64,000 nt of DNA from Polytrichum commune. Taxonomy: Eukaryota > Streptophyta > Polytrichopsida > Polytrichales > Polytrichaceae. The notes under the pieces were generated by a model. The model saw only the letters and a list, made by a program, of their open reading frames with translations. It was not told where the DNA came from and searched no databases. The number at the start of each line of letters is the position of its first letter. The first letter of the stretch is position 1. The stretch lies in the NCBI GenBank assembly GCA_950295325.1, contig OX485807.1, forward strand, positions 38,222,440 through 38,286,439, read 5' to 3'. A program made the position numbers and the translations under genes. Of the stretch, positions 1-9,520 are shown one piece after another.

Positions 1-936
1 AATTCTTGAACAACTTTGTTGTGTTTTTTTGTTATGAATGAATGGATATGTTGTTGTTTGCATATAAGTAGCACATGAAGCCATGTGTCCATGTTTGATG
101 AGGTGCAAATTGGGCATGTTTTTAATGGGTAGCCTTCTATATCAAAGATTTTTTTTTGGGCATGGCCCATGTATTGTCATGTTCTGAATTTGATTAAGCA
201 TGTCTTTTGTTTGTCTGTAATAGTGAGATTTTTCCACAAATCATTTTATAGTAATTTTTTTGTATCATTATTTTTGAGCCATATGTATATTTGGTGCGTT
301 TGGTATGCTATAGTTGTTAGATTGTATATTTTGTCATATTTAGGGATGTGTTCTTCTGGATGTTTAATGGGACTTATACGGTGTCTCTTGCATTAAGTGT
401 CACCATTCTTTTCGGAGGTAATATGGTGTGGGGTGTACGTGTTTGTATGGTGTGGTGGCATTTCTATGATCTAATTTATGTGTCTCCTTGTTCATTACCA
501 TCTATTATATTGGCGTGGGCTCTGACCTTGTGGAGTGTGGTGGTTTGTGTGCGGGATTGTAACATTTGGACCATAGATTCAAGGATAGGTTTGTATGGGT
601 GGCTTAATTGTATAGTGGGGTGATTCACTCGGTGTTTAGTAGGTACACGACATTAAGGAAATTTGTGAAGATGTGGGTTGGTTCATCATGCTATGTGGTA
701 GTGAGGAGTTGGAGGGTGTGGTGTATGGCCATCATTTATGCTTGTAGAATGTTTTGTAGGCATGGTAGTCTTTTGGCGATTTTGAGATCTTTGACGGGGC
801 TATAGATGCCATTACTTGTTTTCCCACATTTCCATTGTCCATGGGTTTTTTTTGGGTGGTTTGAATGATCCGTTTGTGTAGTAACATAATTGTGGCAAGT
901 ACTTGAGGGTAGACACCGTTCTAAGGTGGTGATCAA
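1..936 (-). mobile_element. LINE (non-LTR retrotransposon) 3' fragment, RNase H and zinc knuckle, decayed
   Basis: Minus-strand translation gives, across several frames, a LINE ORF2 C-terminus. An RNase H-like stretch reads AIHHTLQLL, then HIFTNFLNVVYLLNT, then LHKVRAHANII-GNEQ (about 850 down to 470). A zinc knuckle CPIC..DTW.H....C follows, then KKHNKVV (about 120 to 5). The knuckle spacing C-x2-C-x9-H-x4-C and the DTW before the His are identical in the LINE at 21.4-22.5 kb, so both belong to one lineage. The copy is dead: several in-frame stops, a frame change at an A9 run (147-155), and the RNase H Asp-Ser replaced by Asn-Phe. It runs off the left edge, so its 3' end is not visible. Confidence 0.75.
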
Positions 937-1104
937 TGGGGTATTTAGGATTTGAGTGTTTGGTGAAGGAGGGTATGTGAATTTAGACCATTATGTACAG
1001 TGATTTACCCACAACAATTGTGGAAAATAGAGAGGGAGGCACATGCCACTTGGTGCTAAGGTGAAATTGCCTTAGATGGATACTTTTATCTTTGCAAGTT
1101 TGCA

Positions 1105-1400
1105 CCCATTTTCTCGTAGGATATGAAACTTGCAAGATGATTAGCAAACCCAAATCGTGCATGTAGACCATTTGCCTCATAATTTTTGGAGCTCATTTCA
1201 ATATCTTATTCATTAGCAAAGTTGCAATTCTCGTGCTAATTACATGGTCAAATAGAAGCCCCCAATCATGTTGACTATGGAACCTATAATGGTTAGCATT
1301 TTTTACCACATAGTCTAATCTCTTGTAAACACATGTCCTTTTAGTGCAAATCCTTAGATCTGCACCTAGCCACATATCACTCAAACATTATTGATGTGCT
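1105..1400 (+). repeat. Dispersed repeat family G, copy 1
   Basis: Shares a recognisable string of blocks with 1470-1765, 18290-18680 and the reverse strand of 63675-63935: an AGGATATG block, then TTAGCAAA.CCAAATC, then a CTCATAATTTTTGGAG block and a TAGTC.AATCTCTT block. The right half also matches family F MITEs, so F and G look like relatives. Divergent; no coding capacity. Confidence 0.55.
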
Positions 1401-1469
1401 CAATTTAAGCATGTCTACCTTACATAAGGTAGACGTATCTTAAATGGTTATTAATTTCCCCAAGTAACC

Positions 1470-1765
1470 CACTTCTCCTGGGATATGAAAGACATGATTG
1501 GTACAAGATGGTTAGCAAATCCAAATCAAGGCCATAGCCACTTTCCTCATAGTTTTTGGAGCACATACAAATATCTTAGTTGTTATCAAAGTGAAGATTC
1601 ATGTATTCATTAATTGGTCATATAGCCCCCCCCCCCAATTATGTTGACCATTGAGCCTAGAATGGCTATCATATTTTGAGCACACAATCCAATCTCTTTT
1701 AATTACATGTCTTTTGGGCATAAGTTCTTGGAGACACACCAAACCACATACCACTCAAATATAAG
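1470..1765 (+). repeat. Dispersed repeat family G, copy 2
   Basis: Same block order as the copy just upstream (GGGATATG, GGTTAGCAAATCCAAATC, CTCATAGTTTTTGGAG, CCAATCTCTTTT). It includes an 11-C run at 1626-1636. Two adjacent copies in the same orientation suggest tandem insertion or duplication. Confidence 0.55.
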
Positions 1766-1858
1766 TGTCCTGAAAAGAGAAACAACCAAAATGAGAATTG
1801 TCTAACTTACATACTAACTTATGAGGACCACTTTCGAGTAAACACAACACAACAATAA

Positions 1859-2190
1859 TAGCTTCACACACAAGCCAAGGGCCACAACCATGTAATTGCG
1901 AGGGCCCTTGAATCTCATCCAAAGGTCATACCAATTGTCTAAGGCCCTTGATGTGACATGGTTAGACAAAATTTGCACGACTCCTACCTCATGGAGGTGG
2001 GCCTACCATAATTCATGTCAGACCATGAAACATCATCCATAGTTTGCCATACAAGAGTCCATGTAGACTTTTCATCCATGATAAATTTGTTGGGCCCATA
2101 GGCCTTCACCTTCTAGTGTGAAGTGAACTTGGACGGTCTCAACTTTTTTGACCGATGAGAGATCTTAGAATGCAATAGCCATGGGCCTTC
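1859..2190 (+). mobile_element. Harbinger-like MITE family A, truncated copy
   Basis: Closely follows the internal order of the complete family A element at 28338-28697 (CACACA.GCCAAGGG, ACCATGTAATTG, TCCAAAGGTC, GTGAAGTGAACTTGGA, GATCTTAGAA, CATGGGCCTTCA). The left terminus is worn. The right terminal inverted repeat is missing because the sequence switches at CATGGGCCTTC into the family B element that starts at about 2191. Confidence 0.6.
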
Positions 2191-2591
2191 AAGGCCGGTT
2201 TAGACTACCGTGAAGAAGTGTAGTGGTCAAGAATTTTAGGGGAATGGAGCAATATGATTGGCTATGAAATGGGTTCTTCACTGACCAAGAGTTACACTAC
2301 AACCAAGAATTCTTTGATGAAGGACTCTAGCATGGATGAAAAAATGACATGGTTGTCAACACGACAACACGTTTTGCTAAGAGATTTCTCTGGAGGTCAA
2401 GTTTCTTGGGCAATCTCAAACCCCTGGACAATAAACTTGGCCTCCGAAGAACTCCAACTTGAGACGCTTTTATTATTATTATTTCCCATCTTGCCCGCCA
2501 TACCAACCATTACCTCAAATTAATCTTGTCTTGGATTTAAAATTCTTGACCAACCCGGTGCACTTTTTCACTGTAGTTTAAAGCGGCCCTT
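2191..2591 (-). mobile_element. Harbinger-like MITE family B, copy 1
   Basis: Terminal inverted repeats: GGCCGGTTTAGACTACCGTG at the left and CACTGTAGTTTAAAGCGGCC at the right. The inside aligns with the reverse complement of 14288-14701 (ATGGAGCAAT, GGGTTCTTCACTG). Internal arms around 2385-2450 (TCTCTGGAGGTCAAGTTTCT and its inverted partner) form a foldback. It sits against a truncated family A element and is the likely cause of that truncation. Confidence 0.7.
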
Positions 2592-3481
2592 AACCTCATG
2601 TGGGCCCTTTAAATGCCACACTAAATCAGATACTTAGTGTCCTTGCTAGCACTCAAAACATTCAATAAGGTATGGTACACTTCAAAAATTTGGTGGTATA
2701 AAATAGTAAATACCTACCAGGTTTGGTGCTACATACAATACTTACTAATTTATTTTGGTGCCCCGGGGGGCCGGGCAGCCCCTCCCCATTGGCGGGCAGC
2801 ACTAAGCTTAGAGAGTGATGTTTTAGGGCATAGAGAAGCTTCTTCGGCGTCCTTTTCACTCTCTACGTAAAGCTCTCTTCCCACCCTCCGCCTCGCTGTT
2901 GTTGCTATTGCTGTTGTCGTTGCTGTTTCGAGGAGCTCCACAACAATCTAACAAGCTTTGGTTACAGATCATCCTCTCCAGGATCACCTCCTCCATGCTT
3001 CTTGCAACACCGTTTCCAGCAAGGTCAGAATTATTTCTCACCTCTTTCACTATGTTTTTGTTGCCATTCTGGTTCAGTTATTTTGTTGCCTCGTTTTTGG
3101 TGTGTATGCATAGTAGGTACTGCCTCCATTTTTTTGCCTTCAAGGTGCGTACTCTTCCTCATGTCCAGGGAGGAGCTTCTGTTTTTGTGGGTTGTTTTAT
3201 TGTTCATGGCTTTTTTATGTGGGAGCATTTTTAATTGAATGCACGTGAGTCTCTTTGTCTGTGGTAGCTCAATGTAGTTGGAGAGAAGTAGGAGGGATTT
3301 TTTGGGGGTTTATAAAAGAAGAGGAGCTAGGTTGCAAGGTTTGGGACGTTGTTATGTTGATTCTCATCAATGTAGTATGTTGATGTCCATGTGCAGTTTG
3401 TAGGAGCATGTGAAGGTTGCCGTGTAGGGTGATGGTGGTGAAGTCGAATTCCAAGGTGTAGGAGCGAGGACTTTTGTAAAG
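2592..3481 (+). promoter_or_regulatory. Promoter and probable 5' leader of the SelH-like gene
   Basis: No gene in 2592-2750. From 2758 the sequence becomes GC-richer (CCCCGGGGGGCCGGGC) and then pyrimidine-rich, as in transcribed leaders. A plausible leader exon ends at CCAGCAAG/GTCAG (about 3021), with acceptor choices at TGTGCAG (about 3397) or AAAG just before the ATG, so a 5' UTR intron is possible. An alternative TATA-like TTTATAAAAG lies near 3310. Start site and splicing are inferred, not seen. Confidence 0.4.
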
Positions 3482-5961
3482 ATGGTGGTCAAGAGGAAGG
3501 CTCCTGCAGCTACAACGATGAAGGAAGAAAATGGCGTGGTTGCGGAAGCAAAGAAGCGTGGCAGGCCAGCAAGCCGTGCTAAACCTGCACCAGAACAGGA
3601 GCCCGTTGACGAGCCTGCCTCCTCACCATCTCCTCCCCCTAAGAAAAAACCAGCTCTCAAGCCAACAAAAGCTGCAGCAACGAAGGAGGTAAAGGAAAAA
3701 CCTGCAGCCAAGGAGAAACCCGCCCCAAGGGAAAGAGCAGCTGCGAAAGAGAGAGCTCCTCCCAAGGCTAAAGCTGAACCGAAGGAGAAAGCTCCTCCCA
3801 AGGCTAAAGCAGAACCAAAGGAGAAAGCTCCTGCCAAGGCTAAGGCAGAGCCTAAAGAGAAAGCTCCTGCTAAGGCAAAGGTGGAACTGAAAGAGAAAGC
3901 TCCTGCTAAGGGGAAGGCGGAGCCAAAAGAGAAAGCTCCTGCTAAGACGAAGGCAGAGCCGAAAGAGAAGGCTGCTCCTGTGAAGGCGAAGGCAGAGATT
4001 AAAGAAAAACCGGCGGCAAAAGAGAGAGCCCCTCCCAAGGCCAAAGCAGCACCTAAAGAGAAAGCCCCTGCCAAGAAGAAGAAGGCTGCTCCATCGAAGA
4101 AAGCGAAGAAGGCCAAGGAAGAGGATGTTGTGATGGAGGAGGACGACGAAGAAGACGAGGGATTGGGGGAAGCTCCTGGACCCGAATCAGAAGTTGAAGA
4201 CATGAAAGCTAGTAACGGGACTGAGAAATTGGTGATCATTGAACATTGGTATGCAACTTGACCTCCAAATTCTACTTGGCCCTCTCTGATTGTGCAACGT
4301 AACAGTTAGGCCGGCCAAGAGGCAGGCAGTAGAAGAAAATTTTGTCCGAAGAATTTTCGTGCGTTGTGCTTGAAGTCGCTATGGAATGTCACCTTGTCAT
4401 GAAACATATGCGGAAAATGAATGGATGAAGATGGTCAACATGATAGATATAAAGTGCATGCTTCACAATTGATGGGAGTGAACCATGTGTTCAAATTGCA
4501 GCACTAAAGTGCTCCTCACAGATTTGAGGGATTTGCATCTTGATAGTTAGTTGTAGCTTCTCTCTGACTCTTATGGTATTCGAGTTCAGGGGGGATTCAA
4601 CGTGAAAACCAACAAGTCTAAGAAGGAAGCAAGTAAAGGATCAATTTACTAAGAATGATCCTCTCAATAGAAGTGTTGTGACTCTGGGTTAAGATCAAAT
4701 CGGTGTGCTGGCAATGAATGGCATGGCGTTGGGGTATAATATTCACGGTCACAATCTTGCTGGGGTTGGTGGTGGGGATAGCAAACAATGCCAAATCTTC
4801 AAGAAGTACGCACAGAAGTTTGAGGATGCTCTCAAGTTGGGAATCGAAGACCTTGAAGTGGTCATCAATCCAGAAAAGGTACATGGTCTCACTCTCTTGC
4901 CTTGTATTTCATAGTGAATAATATATTGGTTGTGTTCTAGGTGACACCCTTGGTGAGCTAATGGTATGGGCACTGCATCATTGGACATTCTAAGAGGACA
5001 ATTCAGGGTTCAAATTATTGTTGAAAAGTTTGCAGGATTTGCTGGATTCTAAAGGATAGTACTGTTAGCTGATCCAATCTTTGAGAGACAGCAAGCTCGT
5101 TCATAATCTGGAGTCAATAACAGTTAGCTCATTCTGGGGCTTCAAGTTGTTTTGTAAATGGCTGGTCCATGCATCTCACAGCAGCAGCTTCTCTCTTGCC
5201 TTCTCTGTTGCATTCAGTATTTGACCATGTCATTTCATTTTGTGTCTGCAGCCAAGGAAGGGTTGCTTTGAAATCAGAAACAGCAGTGGGTACATCTTTG
5301 TTTCACTCCAGGTACTGACCTGAACTTGGAGCTAGTCATATACTTTCATCTTTCATGTGATATTTTGCAACAAAGGATGTAAGTTCAAGATCAGTGTTGG
5401 TCTGGTATCGTCTTTTTTATATACAATTCAGGTATCTATAATGAGGATCTCACATTTTTTGATAGCAATAGGGTGTGGGTACTTTGATGGTATTTTTGTT
5501 TTTGATACCATTTAGGTCTATATACAATGCTAGATATCTCATACGTAGGGAAATTTGCCCTAGTATCAATATGGTTTAGAATGGCATCAACCCAAATAAT
5601 AACTTGGGTATAGAAAGAGTCTCTCACCTTGACACACCCACCAAATATCAATATTTGACTGGTATTTCAATTTTGATACCCATGGGTAGGTTCTTTGATA
5701 CTATTGTTGATGTTGATGTTGATTATTGATACTATGTGTTCACCTATGTACCAGACTGACACTGGTGAAGACCTCCTTCAGATAAACCAATCTAGAAAAT
5801 ATCCATGAAACTTTGTTCATTGCTTCATGCGCCATTTGTTTTCAAAAAGATTGACATTGCTTTGTCATTGAATATAGGACATGCCAAGACCATTCACAAA
5901 GCTCAGAGCTCTCGATGTTGACACAACAGCTGCAGACATTGTAAGCAAGTTTATGGAATGA
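3482..5961 (+). CDS. Selenoprotein-H-like (Rdx/SelWTH family) protein with AT-hook and H1-like repeat tail; 4 exons
   Basis: Exons 3482-4248, 4782-4878, 5252-5311 and 5878-5961, all GT-AG, join in frame to 1,008 nt (335 aa). Residues 24-30 (KKRGRPA) form an AT-hook. About 95-197 are 12-residue repeats of the type KAKAEPKEKAPA, like a linker-histone tail. 213-227 is acidic. From about 247 the SelH/Rdx domain follows: LVIIEHC-KQC (Cys256 and Cys259, the CxxC redox site; the codon for Cys256 is split by intron 1), VVINPEK, then PRKGCFEIR and a C-terminus rich in basic and hydrophobic residues. In animals and algae the second position is often Sec; here it is TGC, so no SECIS is needed. SelH relatives are nucleolar or nuclear DNA-binding redox proteins; a nuclear site is inferred from the hook and tail. 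Plant relatives I know of are much shorter; the extra length is the repeat tail. The start is the first ATG in this frame before the basic segment. Exact substrate unknown. Confidence 0.88.
3764..4072 (+). repeat. In-frame 36-bp minisatellite coding the Lys/Ala/Pro/Glu tail
   Basis: About eight degenerate 12-codon units (KAKAEPKEKAPP, KAKAEPKEKAPA, KAKVELKEKAPA, KGKAEPKEKAPA, KTKAEPKEKAAP and others). Synonymous changes between units show they have been kept as protein sequence rather than freshly amplified. Unit number is likely to vary between individuals. The repeat leaves a long open frame on the opposite strand that is only a shadow. Confidence 0.8.
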
Positions 5962-6932
5962 TTGTAGCAATGAGCATGCACCAAGTGCCAAGAAGCCTAG
6001 TTGGCAAGCTCTTCTGGCGACTTGTACGGGCAACGTGGAGGAATGAGATTTGAGGTGCAGTGTCTGACAAGTGGACTCCATTCAGAGGATTGCATTCAAA
6101 CTCGTCTGCCCTTGATGATTCTGGTCTCTGTAGTTCTTTCCACAATCTGAGGCTGTTGGATTTGTTTGAACAGCCACACAACCCTATGGATGGAGCCAAA
6201 CTTGAACTCGTCACAAAGAGAGTGGCACTCCCACTCATTTTGAAGTTCTTTATTCCAGTTGTCTTTAGTCTTGAATTTGAACCAGCAAAGGAGGTGCATC
6301 GTTCAATGGTTCCATGCTTCCATCAGATTGAGCAAACATTAGCGATTGTGTAGTTGACCTTCCTGCGAATCAACAGTCTCAGTGCTGAGTACTTGTTGAT
6401 TGTGTCCATGAGAGATTGTTGGATGCTTCTGTGAATATGTTAGATTTTCCCTTTCTACAGTACAGCCACTCAAATCACCATCTATGCAGTGATGTATGGT
6501 TGTTGTGGGTGATCAAATTTGTCTTTCATATCTTCATGGCATAGGTTTTCCTTGGAATGTATAGTGGAATTTTTGCATGTGTGACATATGGACTTGGTCC
6601 AATTGGGTGTTTTCCCTCACGGCAATTCATGGGTATGTCAGTGTCCCCTGTATCTGCTATGTGCTCATGCTATCTGTGCTTTCCCACAGCCTGAGAGTGC
6701 ACATTAGAAGACAGCTTTTCCAGAATGTAGTGACGCTGAAATCACATGCTTGAAAAGGTGTGTCAATTTGATCTCACGTGTGGTTTTCAAGGTTTCTTGC
6801 TGCATGTGATTTGAAGGTTCCATCAGTGTAATTATATATTGTTTATTCTGAGAATTCTTCTCATCTTGCCAGTAATATATGCAGCTTGTCATTTGATGCA
6901 TATGAGAGGCAAACACTCATTCTGCTAGAATT
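5962..6932 (+). other. 3' flank of the SelH-like gene
   Basis: No coding pattern after the stop at 5959-5961. Composition stays gene-like rather than repeat-like, so part of this is probably 3' UTR. The short open frames here have no recognisable domain. Confidence 0.4.
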
Positions 6933-7279
6933 AAGGTATGTGGGTGTTATTTGGTTCCTTTTTCATGTTCTCCAACTTCTAATGATTAAATTTTTACCCA
7001 ATGAAACTTGTGTTGCATTGGCAAATCTGTAACGAAGCATCACCAAAAACCTGATTGAACATTGAACCTCCCATGATTACTTATGGTTATTGGAAGTGCA
7101 TGTCTGTTGACTCCTTCACTGAATTAATAGGTCCCAATTGTGTTCATTATTGAGTGTGGAATCATTAATAGGATCTGAAGACATAGTCCAATCTCGTTTA
7201 AACATGTGTCTTTATGGTGTTATTTTCTTTGATCTTCCCCTAACCACACCAATCAAAGAAAAGTAACCAAATAACACCA
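6933..7279 (+). mobile_element. MITE family F, copy 1
   Basis: Left end AAGGTATGTGGGTGTTATTT and right end AACCAAATAACACC are inverted. Internal blocks shared with other copies: TTCTCCAACTTCTA.TGATTA, GTGTTGCATTGGCAAATCT, GGACCTCCC-type, AGTGCATGT.TGTTGA, TAGTCCAATCTC, CATGTGTCTTTATGGTGTT. The same order occurs at 17.6, 18.7, 24.7, 30.5 and 48.3 kb and inverted at 19.1-19.8 kb. Confidence 0.65.
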
Positions 7280-9200
7280 GGACGTCAAGAATGTACAATG
7301 TATTGTAATCATTAAAACACCCTTCAAATGAATAGCCATTCTTGTGAAATTTGGTTGTTCTGAGCAAAACCACCCAGGAGGAGCTTCTCGAGCTGCACCA
7401 CTACAGCTTGAGCCCAAGTTTATGACATCTGATTTTGTTAGTTGATGACAATTGTCAAGTTCACAAATTTTGTATGTATTCCTATTCAAGGGACTGTTGT
7501 TTTATTTTAGCTTTGGAAGGTCTGGACCACTCATTCATCATGTGTAAACCACTGCAACGTGGCGGACTTGTAAGTGAAATCATGCTCAGGAATTTTTCAC
7601 TATGGAGTCACCAACAACCACATTTTCATAGTGTGGTTAACCCAGGGAGAAGAAAATGACAAGTCTACACAAGTCGATATTGCCATTGAAATCATCCATT
7701 TTTACCACTTATACTACATTGTGTTCTAAGGTTATTGGGCCACCGTCAATCTGCTCTTTCAGCAAGCATTGAGACGTCGCTTTTTCAGTTTCTGAGAATT
7801 TGTTTTTTCTGTTGATTGTTTAGCTACATAATTACACCATGTTCATCGCACTCTTGTTGCCTAACACATCTCTTCTCTTCTCTAGACTGGTGTATTTCTG
7901 CATGACTATAGTGAGTCTTTCTTGTGAAGAATTACTGCAACTCTGAAATTTGGGAGATCTGCTCACCATCCATCATACAATTTGGATGAAACTACTTGTG
8001 AAGAATTACTGCAACTCTGAAATTTGGGAGATCTGCTCACCATCCATCATACAATTTGGATGAAACTAAATTGTTTGAATCCACTTCGGTTTGGGAACAT
8101 GGAAGATTTTGATTTTGGTAGCCTTCAAGAGGGCATTTGTTCCTAGTTCTTGCTATCCTTCTCTTTTCTCATGCGTAGCTAGAACTCCCTCAAATCCATC
8201 AATTAATGGAGGTGAAATTTTTAACTTTCCACATTGAAGCACATGCTCCAAATTTGCGCTCACCCGTTCTATTTGCCCTCTGCAAAAACTCTTATGTGGT
8301 CCTTGCATAGAACCATTCGAGGTAATTTGGATGTCTTTGCGAATCAAAAACTTGGATCTGGCCTACAATGAGAATCATGAGAGTATATATGATGCAAGCT
8401 TGGGGTTTAGCTTACCTGAATCATGTTTCTTCAAACACATTGGGATCTTCACTACACCTTTGCTTGCTTTATATACGCTTTTGTTCCATACCTTCCAAAC
8501 CCATAATTTCCTAAGGCTCCTCAAGTGCATTACCTTCTTTTCTTTCTTTATTGTTATTAAAGAGGATGGCCCTCCGAACTACCATTACCATTACATTAGT
8601 TCATTTTACTAACCTTTGGGAATAATACCTTGTCACCGGGGGATGTTTGTTTGTACCTTGACTTGGTTCTAGGATGCCAAGGAGTTATCCAAGGCGAACC
8701 TTTAGAACCCATCTACCAAGTTGAGCTGCAAATTAGTTTGAAAGACTTCCTCGGAGTTATCCGAGGTCGTCCTCTCCTCTCAAATGTCCTACAATTTCTT
8801 GGAAATTTATGATTTGAGGTGAAGAAGAGAATGAGATTACCTAAAACAAGATGAATTTTGATAAACTGGATTTGGAAGAATGGAAAAGAGGGGAGGAGGA
8901 AGAAGAAAAAGAAGAAAGGGAATCGACAATCTAGAGGATGTTGAGTTCACTAATTTAATGCATGGGCTTTGGGATTAGAATGTAAAATTTATGGGCTCCC
9001 GAATGACCTGAATTACTTCAGGGTTTTTTTTCTTTCATTAAATTAACCTCCACATCGCTCCTTCCTGTTTGTGCCTGGTTTATAATCTACCAGGGCTTTT
9101 TTCTTTTCTCCAAATGACATAGCTTGATTTACCTCAAGGATTTATCATATTAGTCAAACAGTTTATGAATGTTGAATATAATATGGTATTGACTTCTAGA
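7280..9200. other. Unassigned stretch; no gene supported
   Basis: Contains the 74-bp duplication at 7921-8068 and otherwise unrecognised sequence. Small open frames near 8331-8612 and 8630-8812 have no family features. A purine-rich run (GAAGAAGAAAAAGAAGAAAG) lies near 8905. Confidence 0.4.
7921..8068 (+). repeat. Perfect 74-bp tandem duplication
   Basis: 7921-7994 and 7995-8068 both begin CTTGTGAAGAATTACTGCAA and both end TTTGGATGAAACTA. I see no difference between the units, so the duplication is recent or conversion keeps it uniform. Not coding. Confidence 0.9.
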
Positions 9201-9204
9201 TCGA

Positions 9205-9520
9205 CTAAAGACCAAGAAACGTTGAGAACTTATATATATTATTACACGCTACATAGAACCATGGAAAGTACAAGGTTTGTACACTTAGCTCATCAATGGC
9301 TATTAGTGTCTCTCGTAGAAGAACCTCCCTAAATAAGTGTCGCACCTTCAAAAACCCATGGAGTGCAACTTTTTTTAGGCAATATAAAATTTTGTCTTGT
9401 TGGCAAATAATAAGCATGTGTTAGTACAAAGTTGTACCACTCCTTACTAGAATAGTTCATAATGTTATGGAAACAATTTTTATATAAAAGGACTATGACT
9501 TGCGTCCTTACAATGCGACC
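9205..9520 (-). mobile_element. Possible LINE ORF2 remnant (weak)
   Basis: A minus-strand frame reads LKVRHLFREV, then a TLIAIDELSVQTL block and IYKFSTFL. This resembles the region of many LINE ORF2 proteins just after the reverse transcriptase (VRHL.......DEL......Y..I..FL). Upstream frames are broken. Resemblance is by pattern only. Confidence 0.3.

Noticed and set aside
3367-4239. 290-codon minus-strand open frame rich in Phe, Ala, Gly, Ser
   Set aside because: Exact shadow of the Lys/Ala/Pro/Glu repeat of gene 1; the plus strand has the AT-hook and in-frame splicing to a real domain.
5440-5690. Inverted look-alikes (GGGTGTGGGTA / CACACCCACC) in intron 3 of gene 1
   Set aside because: Too imperfect to call a MITE.
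6060-6353. 97-codon frame after gene 1
   Set aside because: No family features; most likely 3' UTR.
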